The position numbers and the translations under genes were made by a program. A stretch of 12,969 bases of DNA from Pseudomonadota bacterium (lineage in GTDB: Bacteria; Pseudomonadota; Gammaproteobacteria; Steroidobacterales; Steroidobacteraceae): contig JAKBCE010000066.1 in the NCBI GenBank assembly GCA_021808195.1, positions 1-12,969 on the forward strand, given 5' to 3'. Of the stretch, positions 1 through 7,264 are shown piece after piece (position 1 is the stretch's first letter; each line of letters begins with the position of its first letter). The notes below the pieces were generated by a model. It worked only from the letters and a program-made list of their open reading frames with translations. It was not told the origin of the DNA and made no database searches.

Positions 1-1
1 C

Positions 2-2485
2 AAGACCCCGGACATGTCGCTCTCCGGTGGCGCGATCGGCGCGACGATCAACGTCAAGTTCCCGAATCCCTTCGACAATCCGGGTATGCATAGTCAGATG
101 CAGATCTCGGAGAACACCCACAGCATGGACGGAGGCTTCCGGCCGAGCTTCGGCGCACTGTGGAGTGATACGTTCGATCACAACAAGTTCGGTATCCTGA
201 TCGACGGCGACTACATGGATTCGCACATCCTGGGTCACCACCAGGACATCGTCGGCTGGAAGGGCAATACCTCGTTCCCGTGCTCGAACCTCGCGGCCAA
301 TTACACCACGGCCTTCGGCAGCACTGGCTGCTCGAGCGTCGGTGCCGGAGCCACGGGCAATAGCAATGTTCCGGTGTGGTATCCGCAGGACATGGCAATG
401 TACCTCGAGCGCACCGATTCGCGGCGCAAGGACGGGCGCGTGTCGTTGCAGTGGCATCCGGTCGACTCCGTGATGGTCACGCTCGATGACAACTACTCTT
501 CGGATGACGAGCACACTACGCGCTGGCAGCGCAGCACGTGGTTCGGTAACTTCCCGGGTGCGACGCTCGATGGAAACGGAACGATCACGAATTTCAATTA
601 CAACGGTCCGACCGACTTCAACTCGTTCGTTGCCATCAACTACATCACGACCAATACCACCGGTCTGAACGTCCTCTGGGATGCGAATGCGGACTGGACT
701 GTCGAGGTGGATGCCGATCACTCGGTGTCGAAGTTCAATCCGAACGGCGGATATAGCGACATCGATTCAGACATCGGCTATGGCAACGTTCCGGCCAATA
801 ACTACACCGGCGGTCTGGCGCTGAGTTCGAACAGCAATGTGCTGCCGTATTGGAGCGCCTACGGCCCAGGTGCTGTAGCGTCCGGGTCCTCGGCGGTTGC
901 CTCCAGCAATTACAACGGCCTGAGCCCGTATATCATCGGGTCGCACGTGCTGCCGATTCAGACGCAGATGAATACTGACCAGGTCAACGAAGCGCAGCTC
1001 GCAGCTACCTGGCACAAGGATTCGACGCGACTGAAGTTTGGTGCCCAGTTCATCGATGATGACTGGAACAGCAAGGAAATGGACACCTTCACCAATAACT
1101 ACTGGGAGTTGTGGTCGGGTTACGGCACTTCTCCGGGCAACGGTGTGTCGATTCCGTCATCCTTGATCTCCACCGCGAACATCTCGCCGTGGATGCCGGG
1201 CTTCAGCGGGGCGAACAATCTGCCCTCGACGCTGCTGATGTACAACCCGTATTCGGTGCTCAGTTATCTGATTGGCCAGCCGGTCAATCCGAGCGCCAAC
1301 GCGACAGCTGTGACGGATGGCTACCCGGCTTACGCCGGTGGCGTTCCGGCGTTGGCCCTGAGTCCGTCGTCAGTGCAGCACGTGGCGCGAATGAACTACG
1401 ATCCGTTCGTCACGGTCGATCACAATTTCCCGATCGGCGACATGACGTTGAAGGTCGGTGTGGGGCTGCGATATGACCGCACGGAAGAGACCATCGCGGG
1501 CCTGCAGGCGCCGCTGCTGAGCGTGGGCTGGAGCGGTTCGGGAGACCCGACCGCCTATTCGTTCAAGCTCGGCTCACCGCAGTGGACGGAGACCACTAAT
1601 TCGTTCGGGTACTTCCTGCCGTCGTTGGATCTGAATCTGATGGTCACCCGGGATCTGAAGCTGCGGGCGGACTTCTCGCGCACGGAGAGCCAGCCACCCA
1701 ATGGCCAGTTGTTGCCGAACACTTCCTACGGCGGACGCGTCAATGCGCTCACCGCGACCGGCAACAATCCAGGGTTGATGCCCTACCTCTCGACAAACTT
1801 CAATCTGGGTGCGGAGTGGTACTACGGGTCCAATGACTACGCGTCGATTGAGGGCTTCCTGAAGCGGGTGACGAACTTCCCGACTTCGAGTGTGTCTTCG
1901 CTGCGGGTCCCGGGGGTCACCGATCCGGCGCCATGCACCTATAATGGTGCACCGTTGTCCAACACCTGTGGACAGCCTCTGACGTTTGCCGAAACCACCT
2001 ACACCAACCAGCTCTCTGCCACCGTGACCGGCGTGTCGGTTGCCTGGCAGCAGATGCTGAAATGGGGCTTCGGGTTCCTGATCAACGGTACGTACGCGCA
2101 CAGCAACGCGAATTTCAATACTTACAGCACGACTTCGAACCAGTTCGCGCTGCCGGGTGTGGGAAATTCGGCAAACCTGATCGCGTTCTACCAGAAGCAC
2201 GGGATCCAGGCGCGCCTCGCGGTGCAGTGGCAGGCTTCACAGCTGCTCGGGCTAGGACAGGAGCAGAGCGGCGGAGCGTTCGGCGCCGAGCCGGTGTACC
2301 TGGCCTCGAATACGGAGGTGGATTTCAGCACGAATTATGCGATCAATAAGCATCTGACCGCGTACTTCGAGGCGCTGAACCTCACCGATTCGGTGTACCA
2401 CACCTATGGCCGGTTTAAGAACCAGACCCTCAATCTGGTAGACTACGGTCGTTCGTACACGATTGGACTGCGCGCCAATTTCTAG
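2..2485 (+). CDS. TonB-dependent outer-membrane receptor, 5'-truncated by window edge
   Basis: Energised outer-membrane transporter, most likely for an oligosaccharide, although the substrate is inferred only from the neighbours. The frame is open from base 2 and gives 827 residues. The Met at base 14 is internal, because it sits in the plug-domain end motif KTPDMSLSGGAIGATINVKF, which matches the usual K-T-P-x-x-S-x-GGxGGTVN of these receptors. The N-terminal signal, TonB box and most of the plug (perhaps 120-200 residues) therefore lie upstream of the window. The rest is a Tyr/Asn/Thr/Phe-rich series of amphipathic strands typical of a 22-strand barrel. It ends in the conserved EALNLTDSVYHTYGR segment and a C-terminal Phe, the usual BamA-recognised signal. 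The gene looks lower in GC than its neighbours, as expected from its Asn/Tyr-rich composition, so I do not read this as transfer. Its TAG stop abuts the next gene's GTG, so it heads an operon with the halogenase, SapC and cupin genes. Confidence 0.93.
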   Translation, partial: KTPDMSLSGGAIGATINVKFPNPFDNPGMHSQMQISENTHSMDGGFRPSFGALWSDTFDHNKFGILIDGDYMDSHILGHHQDIVGWKGNTSFPCSNLAANYTTAFGSTGCSSVGAGATGNSNVPVWYPQDMAMYLERTDSRRKDGRVSLQWHPVDSVMVTLDDNYSSDDEHTTRWQRSTWFGNFPGATLDGNGTITNFNYNGPTDFNSFVAINYITTNTTGLNVLWDANADWTVEVDADHSVSKFNPNGGYSDIDSDIGYGNVPANNYTGGLALSSNSNVLPYWSAYGPGAVASGSSAVASSNYNGLSPYIIGSHVLPIQTQMNTDQVNEAQLAATWHKDSTRLKFGAQFIDDDWNSKEMDTFTNNYWELWSGYGTSPGNGVSIPSSLISTANISPWMPGFSGANNLPSTLLMYNPYSVLSYLIGQPVNPSANATAVTDGYPAYAGGVPALALSPSSVQHVARMNYDPFVTVDHNFPIGDMTLKVGVGLRYDRTEETIAGLQAPLLSVGWSGSGDPTAYSFKLGSPQWTETTNSFGYFLPSLDLNLMVTRDLKLRADFSRTESQPPNGQLLPNTSYGGRVNALTATGNNPGLMPYLSTNFNLGAEWYYGSNDYASIEGFLKRVTNFPTSSVSSLRVPGVTDPAPCTYNGAPLSNTCGQPLTFAETTYTNQLSATVTGVSVAWQQMLKWGFGFLINGTYAHSNANFNTYSTTSNQFALPGVGNSANLIAFYQKHGIQARLAVQWQASQLLGLGQEQSGGAFGAEPVYLASNTEVDFSTNYAINKHLTAYFEALNLTDSVYHTYGRFKNQTLNLVDYGRSYTIGLRANF

Positions 2486-4033
2486 GTGAACAAGCCTGTC
2501 AAGGCGGTCGTCATCGTCGGCGGAGGAACTGCCGGCTGGCTCACCGCAGGCATCATCGCCGCCCGCCATCAAGCTCGGATGAAGGCGGGCGGCCTTTCGA
2601 TCACGCTGGTCGAATCCCCGGATATCCGGGCGATCGGCGTGGGGGAGGGCACGTGGCCGACGATGCGCTCGACGCTCGAGCGGATCGGTGTGTCGGAGAC
2701 CGCGCTGTTCCGCGAATGCGATGCGGCGTTTAAGCAGGGGGCGAAGTTCGTCGGCTGGACGACCGGCGCCGCCGATGACGCCTACTACCACCCGCTCATG
2801 GTTCCCCAGGGTTTCAGCCGGGTGAACCTCGTGCCGCACTGGCTGCAGGCGGGCGGTGGCATCAGCTTCTGTGATTTCGTTTCCCCGCAAGGCCGGCTCT
2901 GTGATGCCGGGCTTGCGCCAAAGACCATCGCGCACGGTGAGTACCGGGCGCCCGCCAATTACGCCTACCATCTCGATGCTGGCAAGTTCGGCGTGTTTCT
3001 GGGGCGGCATTGCCGTGAGAAGCTCGGCGTGCGTCATGTGCTGGCGGACGTCGACTCCGTGCGGCAGAGCGAATCCGGTGACATTGAAGGTCTGATCACC
3101 CGTCAGGCCGGGCAGATCGGTGGCGATCTGTTCATCGACTGCACGGGCTTCTCCGCGCTGTTACTCGGCAAGACCCTCGGGGTCGGATTTCGCGAGTGCG
3201 GTGACATTCTCTTCTGCGATACGGCGCTCGCGGTGCAGGTGCCGTACGATTCACCCGATGCGCCGCTGGCTTCGCAGACCATCTCGACGGCCCATGAGGC
3301 GGGCTGGACCTGGGATATCTGTTTGCCGACGCGCCGCGGCATCGGCTATGCGTATTCGAGCCGGCACACCAGCGAGGAGGCTGCGCGCGAGACGCTGCTG
3401 CGCTACATCGGGCCGCAGCACAAGGATTTGCCGGTGCGCAAGATCCCGATCCATGCCGGGCACCGCGAGACATTTTGGAAGAACAATTGCGTGGCCGTGG
3501 GCCTCGCCAGTGGCTTTCTCGAGCCGCTCGAATCCTCGGCCATCGTTCTGGTGGAACTGTCGGCGAAGCTGCTCGCCGAGCAGCTGCCGGCCTGCCGCGA
3601 GGTCATGGATCTGGTGGCGAAGCGGTTCAACGAGAACACGATGTACCGCTGGGGCCGCATCATCGATTTTCTCAAGCTGCACTACGTGCTCACCCGCCGT
3701 ACTGATACCGCGTTCTGGCGGGACAACTGCGATCCGGCGACCGTGCCGGAGCGGCTGCGCGAGCTGCTGACGCTCTGGCGCTACCAGTCGCCGTGGTTCT
3801 ACGACGAGTTCGACCGGCTGGAAGAGGTTTTCCCGGCGGCGAGCTACCAGTACGTGCTCTACGGCATGGGATTCAAGACTGAGGTCGCGGCCGAGGAAAC
3901 CGTCGATACCGCCGCGACGGCGCTGCGCTGCGTGCAGGATAATGAGAAGATGACCGGTGAGCTGAGCATGCGGCTGCCCACGAACCGCGAGCTTTTGAAT
4001 AAGATTCACCAATACGGCCTGCAGCCGATCTGA
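2486..4033 (+). CDS. Flavin-dependent tryptophan-halogenase-like protein
   Basis: Predicted FADH2-dependent halogenase (PF04820 family), 515 aa, about the usual 500-540. Visible motifs are the FAD-binding VGGGTAGWLTA (residues 11-21), the second nucleotide motif GVGEGTWPT (51-59), and FKQGAKFVGW containing Lys83, the likely counterpart of PrnA Lys79 that carries the haloamine/HOX intermediate. GWTWDICLP (273-281) corresponds to the halogenase W-x-W-x-I-P signature, with Cys where Pro is usual. FLEPLES (344-350) holds Glu349, the likely counterpart of PrnA Glu346. The start is a GTG immediately after the receptor's TAG with no intergenic base and no clear Shine-Dalgarno, so translation is probably coupled to the receptor gene. 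A SapC gene follows after 14 bp. Halogenases in this context form a clade separate from the natural-product enzymes. Their physiological substrate is not established, and free tryptophan should not be assumed. A flavin reductase is needed but not encoded here. Confidence 0.9.
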   Translation: MNKPVKAVVIVGGGTAGWLTAGIIAARHQARMKAGGLSITLVESPDIRAIGVGEGTWPTMRSTLERIGVSETALFRECDAAFKQGAKFVGWTTGAADDAYYHPLMVPQGFSRVNLVPHWLQAGGGISFCDFVSPQGRLCDAGLAPKTIAHGEYRAPANYAYHLDAGKFGVFLGRHCREKLGVRHVLADVDSVRQSESGDIEGLITRQAGQIGGDLFIDCTGFSALLLGKTLGVGFRECGDILFCDTALAVQVPYDSPDAPLASQTISTAHEAGWTWDICLPTRRGIGYAYSSRHTSEEAARETLLRYIGPQHKDLPVRKIPIHAGHRETFWKNNCVAVGLASGFLEPLESSAIVLVELSAKLLAEQLPACREVMDLVAKRFNENTMYRWGRIIDFLKLHYVLTRRTDTAFWRDNCDPATVPERLRELLTLWRYQSPWFYDEFDRLEEVFPAASYQYVLYGMGFKTEVAAEETVDTAATALRCVQDNEKMTGELSMRLPTNRELLNKIHQYGLQPI

Positions 4034-4047
4034 TTGCCGCCGCTGCC

Positions 4048-4785
4048 ATGACGCAAATCGTACCGCTGAGCAAAGAAAAGCATCGCGAACTGAAGATTGA
4101 CGCACGCGCTTCGGCCGCTTACGGCGACAACCGGCACTTCGTGCAGGTGATCGTCAATGAATTCCCGCATTTGCTCGTGCACTATCCGATCCTTTTCGGC
4201 AAAGAGGCGAACACGGGGCAGTTTTTCTGCGGTGCGATGCTCGGATTCATCGAGGGAGAGAACCAGTTCCTCGAGGAGTGGCAGCGCGATGCGCAGTTCT
4301 ACCGGCCACTCAGCCTGCAGCGCGAACCGTTTTATGCCCACGGGCCGGAACTGGCCATCGACCTGGATCACCCGCGGGTTGCCGCCGCTGAGGGTAAGCC
4401 GCTCTTCAGTGACCAGGGTGAGCCGAGCCGCTATCTGCAGAGCATCATCTGGGCCTTTCAGGACCTGGTTCCCGGCATCGAGCGGACCCGGATCTTCATT
4501 GCCCGGCTGCTCGAGCTCGAGCTGATCGAACCGATCGATATCGAGGTGGAATTCGAGGACGGCACGCTGCGCAAGTGCGAGGGCCTGTACACCATCAATC
4601 AGGACAGGCTCGCGAGGCTGCCCGATGCCGTGGTGGTGGAGCTGTTCCGGCGCGGCTACCTGACGCTGATCCAGCTGATGATCGCCTCGCTGAAGCAGGT
4701 GCGCGAGATGGCGCGAGTGAAGAATGCCCGACTGCTCGAGCGCACTGCCGGATTGGCCGTCGCTCCCGACGCTGCGGCGCGCTGA
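4048..4785 (+). CDS. SapC family protein
   Basis: 245-aa protein of the SapC family (PF07277), normal length for the family. The name comes from a Campylobacter S-layer locus and says little about function. The N-terminus MTQIVPLSKEKHRELKI matches the usual start of the family (IVPL-x-x-x-x-H-x-x-L), which fixes the ATG. Other family hallmarks are HYPILFGKE near residues 47-55, a central GEN-x-FL-x-EW region near 69-76, GLYTINQDRLARLPD (about 179-193) and a C-terminal helix with GYLTLIQLMIASLKQ (about 203-217). No signal peptide or membrane span is visible, so it is probably cytoplasmic. It sits 14 bp after the halogenase and 27 bp before the cupin gene on the same strand. SapC genes often accompany TonB receptors plus halogenases in Caulobacter/Xanthomonas-type sugar loci, suggesting a partner or regulator role in uptake. 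That role is inference. Confidence 0.87.
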   Translation: MTQIVPLSKEKHRELKIDARASAAYGDNRHFVQVIVNEFPHLLVHYPILFGKEANTGQFFCGAMLGFIEGENQFLEEWQRDAQFYRPLSLQREPFYAHGPELAIDLDHPRVAAAEGKPLFSDQGEPSRYLQSIIWAFQDLVPGIERTRIFIARLLELELIEPIDIEVEFEDGTLRKCEGLYTINQDRLARLPDAVVVELFRRGYLTLIQLMIASLKQVREMARVKNARLLERTAGLAVAPDAAAR

Positions 4786-4800
4786 GCGCGCGGACAGGTC

Positions 4801-4806
4801 GAGGGA
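4801..4806 (+). promoter_or_regulatory. Ribosome binding site of the cupin-8 gene
   Basis: GAGGGA lies 6 bases before the ATG at 4813. It is the only strong Shine-Dalgarno among the three junctions of the left operon and it fixes this start. Confidence 0.7.
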
Positions 4807-4812
4807 CCCCGC

Positions 4813-5832
4813 ATGACTCGCGCCCCCGTCGAGATCGCTGGCCGTGAGCTGGACGGGCCGGAGCAGTTTCTTCGGGACATTCTCGAACCGTGCCGGCCGG
4901 TCGTGCTGCGCGGACTGGTCGATGCGTGGCCGGCCGTGCAGGCCGCCCGCAGCTCGCCGCGGGACCTGCATCGGTACTTTGCGACCTTTGATGCAGGCTT
5001 GCAGGTTGAGGCGTTCATCGGCGATCCGGCGATTGCCGGCAAGTACTATTACACTGCCGATCTGAAGGGATTCAACTTCGAGCGCCGGCCGATGCAATTT
5101 CTCGACGCCATCGGCCAGATGCTCGAGACGCTCGAGCGCCCCGAGAGTGCGACGTTGTACGTTGGCTCGGTGCCCGTGCCGCAGTGCATGCCGGGCTTCA
5201 TGGCGGCGAATCCCGTGCCGCTGCTGCCGCAGCGCGCCGGCGCGCGCATCTGGATCGGGCATCGCTCCAACGTGTCGAGCCACTACGACACCTTCGACAA
5301 TCTCGCCTGCGTGGTGGCCGGCAAGCGCCGCTTCACCCTGTTCGCCCCCGAGCACATCGCCAGGCTCTACATGGGGCCGATCGATCACACCATGGCCGGT
5401 CCGCCGGTGAGCCTGGCGGCCTCGGCTGACGCGCCGGACCCGCAGCGCTTCCCGCGTTTCGAGGAGATCCGCGCCGAGGCGCTGGTCGCGGAACTCGAGC
5501 CCGGGGATGCGCTGTATCTGCCGAAGCTGTGGTGGCACCAGGTCGAGGCGGTGGCGCCGTTCAACGTCATGATCAATCACTGGTGGGACGCTTTCAGCGC
5601 CGGCCCGGATGCGCCGTATACCAGCCTGTTGCTGGCGATGATCAGTATTGCCGAACGTCCGGCGGCGGAACGGCAGGCCTGGCGAGCATTCTTCGATCAC
5701 TTCGTGTTTCGCACGGAAGGCCACCCGCTGCGTCATCTGCCTGAGTCGCAGCACGGACTGCTCGGGCCGCTGAAGCCTGACAATTACGGGCACTTGCGGG
5801 CGCGGATCATGCGCATGCTGCGCGGTGGCTGA
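4813..5832 (+). CDS. JmjC/cupin-8 domain protein, putative Fe(II)/2-oxoglutarate oxygenase
   Basis: 339-aa protein resembling cupin-like domain (PF13621) hydroxylases, related to the proteins annotated as pass1-related in sugar-uptake loci. The N-terminus has the typical entry of the family, with PVVLRGLVDAWPA at 29-41. The likely iron facial triad is visible: SSHYDTFDN (156-163) gives His157 and Asp159 (HxD), and LPKLWWHQVEA (236-246) gives the distal His242. AGKRRFTLFAP (169-179) is the conserved strand after the HxD motif that usually carries 2-oxoglutarate contacts. No signal peptide is seen, so it should be cytoplasmic. It is the last gene of the receptor/halogenase/SapC run. A protein hydroxylase acting on a neighbour's product is possible, since family members such as FIH-1 and bacterial ribosomal oxygenases modify proteins, but the substrate is unknown. 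Start supported by the GAGGGA site. Confidence 0.87.
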   Translation: MTRAPVEIAGRELDGPEQFLRDILEPCRPVVLRGLVDAWPAVQAARSSPRDLHRYFATFDAGLQVEAFIGDPAIAGKYYYTADLKGFNFERRPMQFLDAIGQMLETLERPESATLYVGSVPVPQCMPGFMAANPVPLLPQRAGARIWIGHRSNVSSHYDTFDNLACVVAGKRRFTLFAPEHIARLYMGPIDHTMAGPPVSLAASADAPDPQRFPRFEEIRAEALVAELEPGDALYLPKLWWHQVEAVAPFNVMINHWWDAFSAGPDAPYTSLLLAMISIAERPAAERQAWRAFFDHFVFRTEGHPLRHLPESQHGLLGPLKPDNYGHLRARIMRMLRGG

Positions 5833-5837
5833 AACGA

Positions 5838-5866
5838 GTGCTGCGGCAGGTGCGCAAATGCGGCAC
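5838..5866 (+). terminator. Possible transcription-termination hairpin after the cupin gene
   Basis: GTGCTGCG and TGCGGCAC can form an 8-bp RNA stem with two G-U pairs around a 13-nt loop, starting 5 bp after the stop codon. There is no T-tract, so an intrinsic terminator is doubtful. It could be a Rho-dependent end or an mRNA-stabilising hairpin. Confidence 0.25.
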
Positions 5867-5904
5867 AGGAGACGGCGAGGGCGCATTCCTGGGACAAGGG
5901 CTCG

Positions 5905-5917
5905 ATAGGCCCATGCA
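5905..5917 (+). repeat. 13-bp direct repeat, copy 1
   Basis: ATAGGCCCATGCA, identical to the copy at 6100-6112, with 195 bp between copy starts. Flanking bases differ, so it is a short isolated repeat. Confidence 0.6.
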
Positions 5918-5998
5918 CGCGAATGGCGCGAGGTCACCTTGAATGCGTTGTGCGAGCAGATCGCTCCCCCCGGCGTCACTCGAGGGGGCGCAGGGCCT

Positions 5999-6021
5999 CT
6001 GCAGCACTACACGTGCTGCAG
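5999..6021. repeat. Perfect inverted repeat (9-bp arms, 5-nt loop)
   Basis: CTGCAGCAC and GTGCTGCAG flank TACAC. It is a stable hairpin with no T-run on either side, roughly midway between the cupin stop and the kdgK start. It could be a regulator-binding dyad or an RNA hairpin; the sequence does not decide. Confidence 0.55.
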
Positions 6022-6099
6022 CGACTGGCAACCGGTGCCGTACCTGCCGAAGCAACGGCGCGGTATCCTCGCCACTCTCGCGGGAGAATTGCCAGGAGC

Positions 6100-6112
6100 A
6101 TAGGCCCATGCA
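6100..6112 (+). repeat. 13-bp direct repeat, copy 2
   Basis: ATAGGCCCATGCA, the second exact copy of the repeat at 5905-5917. It lies about 115 bp before the kdgK start, where a promoter or activator site could be. Confidence 0.6.
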
Positions 6113-6227
6113 GGTGATCCGGTTTCTGGCCAAACGCTTACCCCTGCAGCTTCGAGAGGGACGCTGTGCGCGTAGTGCCTAACGGGTGCGCGAGCGTCCG
6201 CCCCTCGTGTACGGTGGTACCCGAATC

Positions 6228-7247
6228 ATGAGTGCGGACGGCCGGATTGCGTGCTTTGGCGAAATGCTGCTGCGGCTCGCCGCGCCGCGCGGCGAGCGAC
6301 TCAGCGCGGCCGATGCGCTGCGGGTCTACGTGGGCGGCGCCGAGACCAACGTCGCGATCGGACTGGCCCATCTCGGCGCCCCTAGTGCGATGATCACGGT
6401 GCTGCCGGACAATTCGCTCGGCGATCTCGCCCTGGCGGAGCTGCGCCGTCATGCGGTGGATACGACCGCGGTGAGCCGTGCCGAGGGCCGCATGGGTCTT
6501 TATTTCCTCGAGCACGGCGCGGGGGTGCGGCCCGCAAGAGTAGTTTACGACCGGCGGGAGTCGGCATTCTGCCGCGCGCTGAGCTCGGAGCTGCCCTGGC
6601 CGGCGCTGCTCGAGGGCTGCAGCTGGCTGCACGTTTCGGGCATCACGGTGGCACTCGGTGCCGCGGCCAGCGAGACGGTGCTCGCGGCCGTGCGCGCCGC
6701 GCGCGAACTTCGGCTCGGAGTGTCATTCGATTGCAACTATCGCCCGTCGCTCTGGCAGGGCAGGAGCGCACAGGCCGGCGCATTGCTCGCGGGCATCGCG
6801 GCGCATGCCGACGTGCTCTTCGCCAGCGAGTATGACTTGGCGTTGATGCTCGAGCTGTCGGCGTCGGCGGCGAGCAATCCGGATTCGTTTGCGCTCGCGG
6901 CGCGCACTGCGCTCGAGCGTTTCCCGAGTCTGCGGCAGGTGGCATGCACGTTTCGCCTTGAGCGCGGCTCGGACGAGCAGGCGTTGTCGGCGGTCTGTGT
7001 GGCGCCTGACGGGGCATTTCACTCCCGCAGGCATGAACTGCGCGGCATCGTGGAGCGGATCGGCAGCGGAGATGCGTTCGCTGCCGGGCTCCTGTACGGG
7101 GTGCGCAGCGGTTTCGATCCGCAGCACGCCGTCGAGTTCGCCGCGATGGCGGCGAGCGTGAAACACTCGCTTGCCACGGACTTCAACCAGGCTACAGCTG
7201 CGGAGATCGAAGCGTTGCTGCGCGGCGGCTCGGCGCTGCTGCGGTGA
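6228..7247 (+). CDS. kdgK: PfkB-family 2-dehydro-3-deoxygluconokinase (KDG kinase)
   Basis: Cytoplasmic sugar kinase that phosphorylates 2-keto-3-deoxygluconate to KDPG, the Entner-Doudoroff step that ends glucuronate/galacturonate catabolism. Taking the ATG at 6228 gives 339 aa, starting MSADGRIACFGEMLLRL as KdgK proteins do. An in-frame GTG at 6186 would add 14 non-conserved residues. Motifs in this numbering: the sugar-binding GGAETNVA at 36-43, FDCNYRPSLW at 167-176 (usual DxNYRPxLW of KdgK), and the PfkB C-terminal signature ERIGSGDAFAAG at 276-287 with catalytic base Asp282. In the signature GSGD replaces the commoner GAGD/GGGD, a mild change. No clear Shine-Dalgarno precedes either start. 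It converges on the esterase operon with only 16 bp between stop codons. Glucuronate released from glucuronoxylan would feed this enzyme, which fits the CE15-like gene nearby. Fructokinase or another PfkB kinase is the alternative. Confidence 0.83.
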   Translation: MSADGRIACFGEMLLRLAAPRGERLSAADALRVYVGGAETNVAIGLAHLGAPSAMITVLPDNSLGDLALAELRRHAVDTTAVSRAEGRMGLYFLEHGAGVRPARVVYDRRESAFCRALSSELPWPALLEGCSWLHVSGITVALGAAASETVLAAVRAARELRLGVSFDCNYRPSLWQGRSAQAGALLAGIAAHADVLFASEYDLALMLELSASAASNPDSFALAARTALERFPSLRQVACTFRLERGSDEQALSAVCVAPDGAFHSRRHELRGIVERIGSGDAFAAGLLYGVRSGFDPQHAVEFAAMAASVKHSLATDFNQATAAEIEALLRGGSALLR

Positions 7248-7264
7248 GGCGCCGCGCGAGCCTC
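7246..7264. terminator. Weak hairpin between converging kdgK and esterase genes
   Basis: GAGGC and GCCTC form a 5-bp stem with a 9-nt GC-rich loop across the 16-bp gap between the two stop codons. No T-tract on either strand. It could serve both converging transcripts, but support is slim. Confidence 0.2.

Larger units (their letters stand above)
5833..6227. other. 395-bp non-coding gap between cupin and kdgK genes
   Basis: No convincing gene. The short open frames here have no recognisable motifs and no ribosome sites. It contains a weak hairpin just after the cupin stop (5838-5866), a C5/G5 hairpin-capable pair (5966-5970 with 5984-5988), a perfect inverted repeat (5999-6021) and a 13-bp direct repeat (5905-5917 and 6100-6112). 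It must hold the end of the left operon and probably the kdgK promoter, but I see no good -35/-10 pair. Confidence 0.6.

Noticed and set aside
14..16. ATG at 14 as the start of the TonB receptor
   Set aside because: It lies inside the conserved plug-domain end motif and the frame is open to the window edge, so the true start is upstream.
4006..5979. 657-aa open frame on the - strand opposite SapC and the cupin gene
   Set aside because: It has no family motifs, is Arg/His/Gln-rich as antisense frames of GC-rich genes are, and lies over two well-supported genes.
5807..6182. Small open frames on both strands in the gap before kdgK
   Set aside because: Cys/Arg/Ser-rich, no ribosome sites and no motifs. 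They look like chance frames in GC-rich DNA.
6186..6188. GTG at 6186 as the kdgK start
   Set aside because: It adds 14 residues not seen in the family. ATG 6228 gives the typical N-terminus.
6215..6228. TGGTACCCGAATCA as a third xyl-box at the kdgK start
   Set aside because: Only about 9/14 match, without palindromic arms.
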